Source: Siphonodentalium dalli (Eukaryota > Mollusca > Scaphopoda > Gadilida > Siphonodentaliidae). From it: a stretch of 64,000 bases of DNA. The position numbers and the translations under genes were made by a program. The notes under the pieces were generated by a model. The model was given only the letters and a program-made list of their open reading frames with translations, was not told where the DNA came from and made no database searches. Of the stretch, positions 12,591-24,917 are shown piece after piece. The stretch lies in assembly GCA_032622095.1 (NCBI GenBank), contig CP136067.1:55839899-55903898 (forward strand), in the 5' to 3' direction. Each line of letters opens with the position of its first letter. The stretch's first letter is position 1.

Positions 12591-13844
12591 CAATTAGCTA
12601 TTAAAGTATAATCGATATGAGAAGATATAGTTACAAATCAATAATAAACAAAATGAATGTTTGACTTTCGAATCGAAAGTTTCGATCGCCATTTACGCCG
12701 CCATTTTGAGACACCGAAGGGACAAGTTCTCGGTAATAAGTTCATTATTTTCGAATTAGGATTGGACATTATTTACGGTGGTAAAACTAGTCATTTATAT
12801 CAATAGTTTTCGCCTAAATGGAAACAATCTGGCGACATTTGCCCAATTTTACTACTTTCAAATGCCATTAATTTTGTTCCCTATGTTGTGAAGTCATTTC
12901 TGCTGAAATTGGCACTGGTGGTTCATAATTGATCTGACATCTAATGAGTAGGTAGTACACTGGTGTGTTCGATTCCGGATATTCTGGGCATTAAAATAAT
13001 AATTGATTTTTCTTCGAAATTTGAGTAAATCTATTTCGAATTTGAAGGACACTGAGGGGCCCAACCCTCGTGATATTGCTCACAATTATCTTACAGTGAT
13101 TTTAAATTGTATATGTTGACACAAATGTCCCTTTAAACCAATAGTTTTCTTATAAATGGAAACGATTTGGTGAAATTCAGCGACCATTTTCCAATTTTAC
13201 CACTTTCGGTCGCCATTTTGTCCGCCATCTTAAATTTAAATGCCATGCAAGTGTATATTCCATAAGGAACGGCAAATTAGACATAAACACCATAAATTGG
13301 ACTTTTGTTCATAGAGCTCTAGAAAAATTTCCCCCATTTCGGATATGTCGTTCCCCAGATTCTGCCCGACAAATTGACACAAAATGAGCTTGTTAATTTG
13401 TTCTAGGTCCAATACTTCAACGACCAGACTACTATGTCGATGTTAGAACCTACGACCTTCTCGTTTAGACTATAGAGTTAACAAAAAGCCGATGGGCATG
13501 TATATATTTATTTTATGAGACCCTTGTATACTGACCAATATAGCGCAAATACAAGCTGAAATACAGGCGCTAGTGTTGTTTGAAGGTTTAACATATGATA
13601 CCATCATACATTTTATATCCAGACTTTTTTATGAGTATTGAATCTTCTTGCGGTCGAGAATCTTCAGTAATGTTATTGAGAACCTACAATGTTCAACAAT
13701 CAGTCACTATAAAGGTATGGGCTAAATATAACTGATCAGAATCGTGGATGCGGCTGAAGTAAACCAAATTGTACATTTAGGCTTTTGACAACAAATACGA
13801 GGGTTATTAAATCCAAACTGCTATAAGTCCGGGGTTACATATAT
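12591..13844. repeat. diverged duplicated intergenic sequence
   Basis: 12800-12900 and 13138-13230 share 'aatagtttt', 'aaatggaaac' and 'ccaattttac', suggesting an old duplication of about 340 bases. Phrases such as 'gccgccattttg' recur at 12700, 13210 and 41125. No gene seen. Confidence 0.45.
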
Positions 13845-14354
13845 ATATTTACACACTAAGTGTTGTCATCACTAAATCCAGCATTCTGATTGGTCGGCGC
13901 CCACGTGGCTAGTTGCAGTTATTTCTCGGTGAATGCGCAACGCCTCATAACACCAAGCTAATAACACCATCGATACGTCATTATGTTTGGAAATACGAAC
14001 GCGTAATGTTTTGGGCGCATTTGGACTCGCGCAGGATTGACTTAATACATCATCGGGTTTCAATATGAAGATAAATTGTTCCTATTAACTTTTGGCAAGG
14101 GTGCTATTGGGTATTTTGGGCTGATCTTGTCACGATACACTTTTCGATTTAAATATATTTACAAAAGTGACTTTCTCGCTAAATGTATATAAATATAAGG
14201 ATTAACTGTCATGTGGACTATTTTTATGGAGATGTAACGGTGAGGTAAGTGGTCATAACTTGTATGTAAAACCGGGTTTTACACAAGTTATGTCCACTTA
14301 CCTCACCGTTACATCTCCATAAAAACAGTCCACATGCCAGTTAATCCTTATATA
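13845..14354 (+). mobile_element. hairpin-ended dispersed repeat, copy 2
   Basis: Closely matches 970-1484. Its terminal stem has 'ggagatgtaacggtgagg' pairing with 'cctcaccgttacatctcc': relative to copy 1, a C-G pair has become G-C on both arms. The loop is shorter than in copy 1 ('gtaaaaccgggttttac'). Confidence 0.82.
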
Positions 14355-15629
14355 TATCATCTTGTGTATTATACTCATGCTATATGACTATTGTATATAA
14401 CGCTCTGTTTCTCAATATCCGTTACATGTAATTGTCATGAGTTTATTTGGATGAGAACATAAAGCATACACTCGTATATAATACAGAGTTATTCACATTG
14501 ACCATGATCAAATTCAAGACTTTTCAATGACACATGCATATTCATTCTAAATGATCTCAATCGGCAATAATACATAACATGTGTAGGTTAATCATATTTC
14601 CTATTGACACCATTGAATTACGCGAATAAATGACGTATAGATGGTATGCAGGAATGTGTAAGCTTGTCTTTATGCATACAGCAGTGTATTAATTGTAAAA
14701 AAAAAATCATCAAAGGTGTATTCATGTTTCCAAACCTCCAGTTACCGCAACGATACACAAAATCGAATTCAGTATATCTTTTCCTTAGTTAAATTCTGTT
14801 CAAGAAATGAATAACAAGTACACATGCGATACATGAATTATAGCCCTATAAATGCAAAAAAGAGTCATTTTGTTGCTGTTAACCTGCATGGTTAAACTGC
14901 ACAAAATAATTATTGCTGTTCCTCAAAAATTTATAATTTATACGCTTCCATTGTTTATAAGCACCTTTAGGGGCCCCGATAAATTGTGTACAAAATCTCA
15001 AAGCGATCTATAACATTCAAGCCTAATTTCAAAGACGTTGCTATAGTATGTATATCATGAATATGGCCGTAAAATGAACAGTACATTATAGTGCACGTCA
15101 TCCGCAATTTTCAGGAACATTGTTCCGTTTCAAAATATTTTTTTTAACAGAGTAGATCTTTAGCAAATCCATTTTAATTACATGAAAGTTCAGAGAAAAT
15201 GTGCATTTAGACCTCAACCATATATTCTCTTTGATCCAGCTTGTACGTCGTAAATATTGTTTCTTTTATACAACCACAAACGCGCGCGCACCCTCCAGGA
15301 AAAATATCCCAACTCCATGCAGGATTTATCTCCCTTGGTGACTCCTTCTTTTTTTTTGGTTTCTTGTTTACCTGAACCACAATTTTTATAAATAACAAGT
15401 TATTTCACTTTGAATGTCGTTCACCCAGTTTATATTGGGGTTTAATCTGAAGTGTCAACACTGCAACCGATTGTTAGACAAGAACGGCGTGAACCCTGAA
15501 CGACGATTGACATAATTCATTATTTCTGTATATTATAGGGAGTTGTCACCCATTGCATGTAATAACAGTAGAGAGGTCAGGATTTAAATCTTTTAACGTC
15601 GACCGTCACGCAACCATCAACATACAGCC
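14355..15629. other. no gene seen
   Basis: AT-rich sequence without splice-bounded coding segments or repeats I can name. Confidence 0.5.
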
Positions 15630-16315
15630 TATATAATGCTAGATAATGACATGAATATCTTACTCTGGCCAACACCCGGAGAGTGCATATTCCACCAGCA
15701 CAAAACTTTTTGAAGTTTTGACAGGGAACCGTAGTGTACCTTCAGACGACCACGATACAATCGTAAGTGGAGGAATCGGGCCCGACGAGATCGTGGATAG
15801 TTTGTTCAGACGATTGCGATGTCACGTGCATTATTCTATCGTAGGTTGTTCTAAAGCATGTGATTGACTACCCTAGGACCATTTCCAGCTACGATTTTTA
15901 CGTACACACGGCTGCGATTACGTCGCAAGTGGAGGTAACCAAGGATACGCCACGATATCGCATCAAAAATCAAACACTGTCTGATATTATTTTTTGTTCT
16001 ACGATTTAGACGTGAGCATGCGCACTCCATCTTCCTGTTACTTCCTACGACGGAAATCCTTCCACTTGCGATTGAATCGTGGTCGTCTGAAGGTACACTT
16101 ATAAAGTTGAAAAAATAACGCGGGGGATATTTTTCTTAGTTATTATCTGTTCCTTAATCATGTAGGTTAAGGTTCCAACTCGAAATTTCACGATTTAGGT
16201 TCCTGTCAAAACTTCAAAAAGTTCCAAGGTTTTGTACTGCATGGTGGAATATGATCTCTGCATGCGGGCGTTAGCCAGAGAATAGATTCATGGCATGATC
16301 TAATATAATGCATGA
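15630..16315. mobile_element. outer inverted-repeat element carrying a nested one
   Basis: Arms at about 15630-15730 and 16198-16315 are inverted: 'aactttttgaagttttgaca' at 15707 pairs with 'tgtcaaaacttcaaaaagtt' at 16204, followed by 'tattccaccagcac' versus 'gcatggtggaata'. The centre is split by the 15733-16099 element. No coding content. Confidence 0.7.
15733..16099. mobile_element. nested 367-base MITE
   Basis: Begins AGTGTACCTTCAGACGACCA and ends with its reverse complement. The inverted match runs about 45 bases ('cgatacaatcgtaagtggag' versus 'cttccacttgcgattgaatc'). It sits within the loop of the outer element. A target duplication is not clear. Confidence 0.75.
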
Positions 16316-16456
16316 TTGGAGAAGATTTTGCCAATATGCATGAAAAGTGGTCCGATCGAGAGGAGGACTTGTCCACGCGATCCGCAGGTGACAACTATAT
16401 ATCGGCATAGTCAACGACCTTTCATGCATTATTGATTATATTATATCGAACATTGA

Positions 16457-17020
16457 GGGGGGGGGGTGAAAAAAAAAATTCCGGCACGTATGCCGGGGTG
16501 GGTGGGTGATCAAAGCCACCAACAAGCAATTTTTTCCGCAACTAAAAAATAAAATTCCTGCTTGTTTTTTAGTGTTTTGGCGATGAGTTGGGCTTCAAAC
16601 CCACTTTGAATGAGAGAAATAATGTAATTCTAACTGTAAACTGACTGCAGGCAGTTATCGTGTTGTATTTTGTTGCAAATTTTTAAATCCAAGATGGCCG
16701 CTGGCAGCCATGTTTTTTTGGCCGAATGACCTCAAAATGACTCATTCCTATTTACATGTCCATGTTAACATCCATGATAAATAGAATGCACAGAAATTCA
16801 TATACAGCTGCTTACAGTGAATTTCCCCCCGCAAATCTCTGTTTTAGTGTTAAAAGGGGGGGGGTGGGTGTCAAAAAATGGTCGGAAAAAACTGCCGAAA
16901 ACGGAAAAAAATTTGGCCGTGTGGGTGGGTGGGTACAAAAAATGATCGAAAGGGAAAAAATGCCATACGTGCCTGAAATTTTTTTCCGACTCCCCACCCC
17001 CCCCCCCCCCCCCCTTGCGT
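16457..17020. mobile_element. MITE with poly-G/poly-C ends, copy 1
   Basis: It begins with a G run, then 'ccggcacgtatgccgg', and ends 'tgccatacgtgcctga', a short A/T-rich stretch and a C run, so its ends are inverted. The body shares 'aatccaagatggccgctggc' and 'aaatctctgttttagtgtta' with 29281-29690. Internal G runs and 'gtgggtgggtgggt' stretches are conserved in both copies. Confidence 0.8.
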
Positions 17021-17124
17021 CAACAAAGAAATTTCGGAAAAAAAAATTAAAAGCTGAATTGGTTATCTTCCATGAAATCTGAAAAGAAATTTTTAACAGC
17101 CACTATACACACTTAACACATTAT

Positions 17125-17250
17125 AGGTACTCTGGGTACCTATACGTCGGTACTGATCTTTGTCCCAGGGGGAGTACCTAATTGTTGGTACTCTAGAGTA
17201 CCTGCCGAGGTAGTCTGGAGTACCATGCCTATAAGGTACTCTGGGGCCAT
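17125..17250. repeat. GGTACTC/GAGTACC palindromic repeats
   Basis: Contains 'ggtactctagagtacc', 'ggtagtctggagtacc' and 'ggtactctgggtacc'. It resembles the minisatellite at 24165-24304. Confidence 0.6.
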
Positions 17251-18449
17251 TCTCCAGAAAAGTGCAAAATAAGGCTGACCATACTCGCCAAAAACAAATT
17301 CTTACAGATCGCGCTAAAATTTATTTCACCAGAAAGCTGAGTACCCACAGGATATCGGAACTTAACTGGGGCAATTTGTTTGGTCATATTTATATGCGAA
17401 CTGGATACTTGAATTGCATGAATATAAATTCCACGTCACTGATAAACAAGATACGTTACCAACGAACTATATTAGTCACGTGTAGTTATCGGAAAAAACT
17501 GAACTATCTGATAGTCCACTCATAAGTTTTTCGGTAACTGGCGTGTCATTAACACAAATTAACATAAATTTGATAGATACAGTAATCCAGAAATCATGGA
17601 ATTTAGTCAGTATATAGCATGGAAACCTCCATTAGGAGCCACATAAGGGTTCAGTAGAGGTTATATCTTGAATAATCCGCTATCAAGTAAAAAATCCGTA
17701 TACGGCAAACGCATTCAACAAGCGAATCTTCGTGTATGGCCACACTATTTCTATTCTTAAATTCGAAATTTTCTTGGCATGATTCATAATGCTTCACTCA
17801 TATATTATCAACATATAGACATGCATGGAAGGTAGCGTATCTTGCAGAAGTTATAGCAGATCAGGTCAACTCAAAGTTCAATGTTCCGACTAATGTCAAC
17901 CCAACTAAAACTCGTATTTGGTTTATATATATTGATGTTTGTCGTTCAACATGTCAGCTGCATGACTTAATAAGTTAAATTGTTCAATTAACTTACATAG
18001 TAACGTATCTTGTTCACTATGCCGATAAAGTTAGGCCTGTACAGGACGTCATCTTACCCAAATAGATATAACATAATTATGCCTGTATAAAATTGTCCGA
18101 AAATTACCTTAACGATTCGGAGTAAAGTTTGTACGGCAAACCCATGGAAAACTGTTCTCTTCGTTCGCGATGCATTGATTATTGGTGGAGGAACGGGCCT
18201 GGATGTTTCATATGACTATGACTCGAGGTGGGAGTCCTCACATAAAATGTATTGCTCACATACAGGGTCTCGCCGTTTGGTACTGAGGGTTATACCATGT
18301 GTATATGGAGCAAAACAAAAATTTCACCCGGGGACTATAGCTTACTTCAAACACTGGGACCCGTTGCTGTCATTAATAAATGCATCGCTTTGAGCATCTA
18401 CACCGCAAACATGATAGAGGGGCCACATGATTTATACTATATATATGTA
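17251..18449. other. no gene seen
   Basis: AT-rich. It contains 'tagcgtatcttg' at 17834 and 'taacgtatcttg' at 18001, a 12-mer that recurs in 23370-23765. Confidence 0.5.
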
Positions 18450-18477
18450 TAACGTAAATTCCCAGTACAGTGGGCAC

Positions 18478-20478
18478 TAGTCCAAGTCTTCTTGTACTAA
18501 AATCAGCTAAGATATTGGGATGGCGATTTGCTGTTTTTAGTCCAAGCCCGTCCTATATGCTCTCTTATGACACGACTTAAAGGGGTACTGTACACAGAGA
18601 TAGACGATTTTTTTATTTACTCCCACTGAAATAACTTTCAAGTTATATTGTGTTCGCGTTATACGAGTTTCGTATAAACCTAATTTAGCGAAGAAAATAT
18701 TGATCTTGGAAACAAAAATATTACGATTTCAAACTACGCGCCATGTTTTTGACCTTCACCGGAGAAAACGCAGGTCGCATGAAGAACCGGAAGTTCGTTG
18801 TTCGCAGCTTCAATCTCTTTCATCGAACAATCTCACTCCCTATAAAAATACTTGACGCTTTGAATCTTGTTTCTTTCTCGTTTTTTTCCGAATCGGTTAT
18901 AGCGGGCCTTTCTTTTGCAGGTAACATGTTTTGTTTGCAACTCAATAATGTTCGCGAACGGCCGTCGATAAAAGTCACCCAACATATGAGATTTCAAGAA
19001 CGGTAACTCGTAATGGCATAATTCTCCATTTTATGACTCCAGCCATAAATTGATTTATATTAAATATTTCAATTTTACTTTTATGATAGCCTGTTAACCG
19101 GAAGGTTTTCATTAGACATCATCGACTCAAATTAGTTATTTTAAAATATAATATTGATATTAGATAGCTATTGTCACCAGGAATTTATTGAAATTGGGGT
19201 ACAGTACCCCTTTAAGCGTTAGTGACCCGCTCAAATAAAACCACAATTATATGAATTAAAATATCACAATTGCGACAATAAACGGATATTTTCCGCAGAA
19301 GACATGCTATTTGATCTGAAACCCACATCAGTTGTGAATTGAAAGCGGTAATTTAATGCGAAAAGAGACATTTACCTCAATGTTTACAATTTTTTTAAAG
19401 TATGCGAACTCGGTTGACCTCGCGAACTGTGTTCGGCATTTTCCGTTGAAAATATTCCGTAGATTTTGGACAACAACGCAAATTACGATGAATTCTCCAT
19501 TGTAATCGTAATTATGTGTGTCAATAAATAAAATAATAAATAGATTAATTAAACATTGGAGATATAAATGTAATACACTAAATAAATTACAGGAATTACA
19601 ACCCTCTCAAAGTTTAAAACAGTGTAAACACAACGATCATTAGAATAAATAATATGCCTTATATGGTGGTACATTTCACCCATAGTTGGTGGACTTCCGC
19701 GAAATTAAGATATATACTAAGCGAACATGGCAATATACTGCTCTTGTTAAGCACACAAAAAATCAAATAAAATTTGTATAAATTTTTAACCTTAAGTTTG
19801 AAAAGTCCCACTAAAACGGAAGAACTATATTTCGAAACTGTGTGATTCGGTTCTCCGATTATTTTATCAACACAAATGGCAAAATGCACATCACACGCAT
19901 GGCAAGTCAGACACAAGAGTTCTACTTTGCTCCAATTTTGACAAGTTGCTTGCGTAAATTGTCAACAAAACTACCGTTTTGATCCTCCATTATGTCATTA
20001 AGTTTTTAGTGTGGGAATTGTTCTCAAAGCACATTGGAAACTGGACTTTCGGGCGATCGGTTTTCGCCATTTTGTTCGGAAAACCCGCGCTATATATAGA
20101 AACGGAAAGTAGAATTCCCAGAACAAACAGCGGATTATGCCGAACTTATTCGGACCACTTCGGCTTTCGGTTAAAACGTAAACAAACAGAGAAACGAATC
20201 GATGTTTGTGGCAATCAACCGGAATATTCTATGTGTAATTTAACATTAAAGTTAGATTATTATACACCATTATGACCATAAGATGTTAGCCTTTCCGATG
20301 TATATAGCATCATGTATTGATTTGCTAGGTAAATCGAGTAAAATACACCACAAATTCCCGCCACAGATCTTGGGCGTAAGTCGTGTCATAAGAGAGCATA
20401 TAGGACGGGCTTGGACTAAAAACAGCAAATCGCCATCCCAATATCTTAGCTGATTTTAGTACAAGAAGACTTGGACTA
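18478..20478. mobile_element. Mutator-like non-autonomous element, 9-bp target duplication
   Basis: Inverted ends of about 102 bases (18478-18579 and 20378-20478) start TAGTCCAAGTCTTCTTG and are nearly identical. The direct repeat AGTGGGCAC flanks both sides (18469-18477 and 20479-20487). Long inverted ends with a 9-bp duplication are typical of Mutator-like elements. No transposase is visible. The left part is interrupted by the TTAA element at 18581-19211. Classification is inferred from structure alone. Confidence 0.82.
18581..19211. mobile_element. TTAA-flanked MITE nested in the Mutator-like element
   Basis: Begins AGGGGTACTGTAC and ends GTACAGTACCCCT, flanked by TTAA at 18577-18580 and 19212-19215. 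Precise TTAA duplication is the mark of piggyBac and Kolobok-type insertion. The open frame at 18743-19006 shows no transposase motif. Confidence 0.82.
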
Positions 20479-21259
20479 AGTGGGCACATACATGTACGTT
20501 CGCTTTATATATTATAAACGAACTTATGTGTCCAATGTACTGGGAATTTGGCAATATATAGCGTAGAACGCCTGCATTCAATGACATGTGCGAGTCTGTA
20601 ATATTTCAAACAATAGAGACCTTTCGCAAAATTCACGTTTACGATTACGGATACGGATAGGGTACTACGTCACCAACATTTGTGTACTTTCTAATCGTTG
20701 TCGTATTTTACTATCCGTAATAACGGTTACGATTTCATGGTTTCTAATAAGCTCAAATAACACCTGAAATTTATTTTCTGCAATATATCACTTTACTCCG
20801 TTCGAGACTGTAAATGTATATCATGTAAACCATCCAGTTATATTGAGCTACGACCTCGGTGTGCTGTTTAGATTGGCAATCACTCTACTCGTCGTCGTGA
20901 ATCTCGAGCTTCCCGCGAAATAAGATCGCTATTCACAACGGATAGTCATCGCTGGCTGCGACACAAAACTTTGCAGTAATATATAGAAGTGCACTATGAA
21001 ACCAGTCGCCAAAAATACACGACTGACATGGATATGGTTGTACTAAAAGACTATTTGGCACACCCACCGACATCACCGTGTCGACTATGTTTCGATTTGA
21101 TAGGACCAAATCAGAAGTGATGCACATCAGCGAGAACACCAACCTTATGTAGGATTTCCTAAACCCAAAGAGGTGATAGGCCTGGATAGGATAGGATATT
21201 TTATTTCTAATACACATACACAGAGACGTGGCGACAGGGGGTTTGGAGGGGGGCTGTAA

Positions 21260-21505
21260 AAAATTTCAACAGTTGGAAATTTAATACCTGACACAACATT
21301 AGTTGGAAATTTCACACCAACAATAGGTTGAAAATGTTCTTGTAGTTTGATTTTCAAACAATTTATTGTGGGGAGTTTATTGTTTTTGGACCAATATTTG
21401 CATATTTTCCTTCTTTTGATAACAATTTTGGACTGAAATGGCCATCAGTTAGAAATTTTCCAACCTTAAGGGTGTCAGGTTGGAAATTTCTAACACTTGG
21501 AAAGC
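21260..21505 (+). repeat. TTGGAAATTT dispersed repeat, forward copy
   Basis: Starts 'caacagttggaaattt' and ends 'cttggaaagcttgtgtcc'. It matches 4310-4625 in reverse and 42890-43160 loosely. It lies within the 20616-22797 element. Confidence 0.65.
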
Positions 21506-21507
21506 TT

Positions 21508-22000
21508 GTGTCCTGGTCCCTCCCCGTGGCCAGTCAAAAACTTCTAGTTAATTTAAGAAAATAATATTGTCCTACATTTGGTGAAAATTGTCCTTGGAAT
21601 TGTCATCAGTTGGAAATTTCCAACTCTATGAATGCTTGAGGCTAGTCTAGATGCCAGGATTTTGTGATTTTCTTGTTCAGGTTGCAAAATTTTCGCACAC
21701 CGGGCCGAACCATGTTCGGTCCGGTGTGCATGTCCTGGTCCCTCCCCGTGGCCAATAAAAAACTGCTAATGAGTTTAAGAAAACAATATTTTACTACATT
21801 TGGTTAAAATTGTTGACTGAAAATTTCCAAACTAAGGGAGAGTATGAATTTTCTCACACCGGGCCGAACAACCATGGTCGGCCCGGTGTGTCCTGGTCTA
21901 TTGTCCGTTGTGGTGTGCATTTGTCTGGAGTTAGACTACTAGATGTTAGGATTTGTGCAATTTTCAGGTTCAAAATATATGAATATTATCATACCGGGTA
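21508..22000 (+). repeat. 221-base tandem duplication with CCGGGCCGAAC palindromes
   Basis: 'cctggtccctccccgtggcc' occurs at 21511 and 21732, each followed by similar sequence ('aagaaaa', 'aatatt', 'ctacatttgg'). Palindromes 'cacaccgggccgaac' ... 'cggtccggtgtg' occur at 21698-21730 and 21857-21891. Confidence 0.7.
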
Positions 22001-22799
22001 GATAGAACCATGGTTTCTAAATAGGCTATTAGGCATGTGAACACTTATAGGTGCAATGAGGGAATGAAATTTTGCAAAAACCTTTGGTCTGATTCAAAGG
22101 GTGTTTTGGTTTGATTCAAGGCGGGGTGAAAAAGGAATTATGCACGACCTAGTCTCTGGTTTGATTCAAGGGTGCAGTTGGAATTATCAAGGTGGACACC
22201 CCCCAACGGAGACCCTCTAGCCACGTCCCTGCACATACATATTACATAATAATGATGACAATTATGGATAATTCTGTCGTATATTGTGGGCGATGGCATA
22301 ATCTGGCAAGACTGTCTTCCTGCCGAAATCGAATTGAAATGAAATTGCGGACTGAAAGGGTCTTGAAGTGGTAGCGTCGTGGTTGATGTGAGGTCCAAAT
22401 TTAGGAACCCCTCTTCCCCCATCAGCATAACGTCTATCAGGTCATCCATGATAACAACGAACTGAATTTCCACCACATATGACCTGGCATTTATACCTGT
22501 ATTGCCATAATATATCACTAGAATCCCGGGTCGTACCTTGTAACTGGTCGAATTATTGACAATATAAACAGGTCATTATTATCGCATTGTTGCAAATGAG
22601 ACGATATGTGAAGTATTAAGGGACTGTATACCAAACACACGCTTTGATTTGTAAAAGTGGTACGAAATAATGATGGTAAGTGTTCGTCAAAACTCTTACG
22701 CGTAGTCGTTTTGCGAAAGGACTTTTTGGCCATACGGATAGACTTACGACTACGAATAGCTATCCGTATTCGTAAACGTGATGATGCGAAAGGTCTCTA

Positions 22800-24160
22800 A
22801 TTATAGACAATACTTGCGAGTCATTAGATTCTTCAGCTACATACGTGCGCTATATAAACTATGTAGCCTACAAGTACACTGAAGTGAACATATGTATTAT
22901 ATTTTACGGTTACCGGTACCATGCAATTATTACAGGGCCTATACTGTTATTCATCAAGTTTTGTCCAGATTAAATTGAATTGAGTACTGGTATCTTTATT
23001 AAATTTAGATACATGTACCTTATGTTGTTTAAAGATGGTCTGTCTCAGCTCTTCCTATAACAAGTTTGATATTGATTCCTGTTTGTTTGGTTTTCATTTA
23101 CCGTGGCCATGCACGTCGAGAAGAGTGGATTTGTGAAATCAAATACTTTGCAAATTGTGATTGGCTTTCGTAAAAGTTTCGTTCGCTGGTTTTTCTAAGA
23201 GCAAAGCCAATTAATGCATGGAATAACATTAAATATAAAATTATCTTCTGTTAATAAATGTCAGCTGATATATATGGTTTCACTTTGGGTAACTGCGACC
23301 AGTGTCCAAACGTATTCACAGAAACTGCCGATGTCTGTTTTGTGGACATTCAGCCAAAATCGGAAAATGATGGTAACGTATCTTGTTGTAACGTATCTTG
23401 CTGTCGAAATTCATTTTTGGCAATATGGCGACTAGGCAGGACACTCAATTGTTAATTATCGGGTATAATTATTCAGGACAATCACACCCATTCACTGAAA
23501 GTTACAAAAATTCAAGATATGGTCGCTTGCATGTGGATAGATGCTAGCTGAACATAGGTAACGTATCTTGCATCTTGCAATCGTAACACTAGTCTTCGTG
23601 GACATATGTGTGACTGTCATATTGTGATTTGTCTGAACTACATTCTTTACTGTATATCAAAGTGAACAATGATAGTATGCGGATATCATTGTGGTGTGTT
23701 CAGTTTTTGCGGTGCAAATATCTACTTGATTTCGACCACTCTTTTCGTGGTAACGTATCTTGTGGTGTACCAATGGACACTGGCATATCGATGCCACAAG
23801 AAAACAACATATTATTCCACACATTCTCTGCTATGGTATTTCCATTTAGAGGATATGAGGGTAAATTTAGCCACAACCTGATCGACTGCAATCGAAAACT
23901 TCGGTAAGTGCTGTACAACTTTCAAATAAATCCTGCATCAAGGACAAGCAGAAAATGGTATTTTCCTACCCATTTAGCATCTCGTATTATGCGATCGACG
24001 TATGGATTGAGCTGATATTGTTTTATTTTGTATTGTCTGATGCTGTTATTGTCAAACAAAGTCATTGGGAGGTAAAACAATCTTTTTAAAACCCCATTTC
24101 AACACCTGGACACGTTTTTGTCGAATTTTGACCATTTTTCGGAGAATGGCCCTCTGGCGC
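22800..24160. other. no gene seen; recurrent TAACGTATCTTG
   Basis: The 12-mer TAACGTATCTTG occurs at about 23373, 23389, 23560 and 23751, mostly preceded by GG. An open frame at 23629-23907 runs into a donor-like 'cttcggtaagtg', but I recognise no protein in it. Confidence 0.45.
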
Positions 24161-24164
24161 AACA

Positions 24165-24304
24165 AATATTTAGGTACTCTGGAGTACCTATATTTAGGTT
24201 ATCTGGGGTACCTATATTTAGGTTCTGTGGAGTACCTATATATTTAGGTTCTGTGGAGTACCAATATTTAGGTTCTCTGGAGCACCTATATTTAGGTTCT
24301 GTGG
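24165..24304 (+). repeat. 27-bp minisatellite, host of the hAT insertion
   Basis: Units of the form 'tatttaggttctgtggagta' then 'ccta' repeat about five times. The array resumes after the hAT-like element at 28403 ('ttctgtggagtacctat'). Confidence 0.8.
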
Positions 24305-24774
24305 CAGGGGTGGCGCCAAGGGGGGGGGGGGTCAGGGGGGGGGGGCTACAGCCCCCCCCCCCCCCGTCGGGGATGGTCAGCCCCCCCGTCGGGGATATCT
24401 GCCAAATTCGTCGGGGAGATAAAATTATGCAAAGACGATAAACATTGGAAAATCCGCGACTCGAAACACGTGCACTGGTGATTAACAAATCGACGTGGGC
24501 GTGCAGAGTTAATGAATCACATTACCAGAGTTCTATTTTTAGTCCGACAGACTCGACACGAGTCACTCGTGAGACTACCGTGAGTGACAGTCACGCAAGT
24601 ATCAGTCATAGCAACTTATCCGAACTTTAAAAACTCTTAAATGGTTCGGGTGGCTAGCCCACGGTGTCTACTGTCTACGAAAGGACAGGGTGTCCATATA
24701 TATACAGTCCATATCCGAACTTTGATGTTTGCACGGCTTTATGTCAGTGCGTTAGTTGAGTCGAGTTCAATTAA

Positions 24775-24917
24775 TTGTCAGTGACACATGCCACGTGCAG
24801 GAGCAACACTGAGTACCAATCAGATCGCTATTGTGTGGCAACAATAGCAAAGCGATCTGATTGGTAATCAGTGTTGCAATGCTCACACACGTGGCATGTG
24901 TCAACAGTTACTGACAA
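24775..24917. mobile_element. 143-base palindrome with TTAA flanks
   Basis: Arms 'ttgtcagtgacacatgccac' and 'gtggcatgtgtcaacagtta' pair across a centre near 24840 ('gcgatctgattggta' on the right against 'taccaatcagatcgc' on the left). TTAA flanks both sides (24771-24774, 24918-24921). A compact fold-back MITE inside the hAT-like element. Confidence 0.72.

Larger units (their letters stand above)
18452..20553. mobile_element. short hairpin MITE split by a larger insertion
   Basis: 'aaattcccagtac' at 18457 before the insertion and 'gtactgggaattt' at 20537 after it are inverted, with further pairing between 'agtgggcacata' and 'tatgtgtccaat'. With the inserted element and one target copy removed, the remainder is a hairpin of about 85 bases centred on 'ctttatatattataaa'. 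Confidence 0.65.
20616..22797. mobile_element. 2.2-kb inverted-repeat element, probable TA target
   Basis: Left end GAGACCTTTCGCAAAATTCA then 'cgtttacgattacggatac'; right end is the inverted GAGACCTTTCGCATCATCA version. The inverted match is about 45 bases. TA flanks both sides (20614-20615, 22798-22799). Subterminal 'tatccgta' words repeat. The interior is filled by the repeats at 21260-22000 and has no transposase I can identify. Confidence 0.7.

Noticed and set aside
23629-23907. 92-codon frame running into a GTAAGT donor
   Set aside because: The donor match is good, but there is no upstream acceptor with support and the protein is unrecognised.
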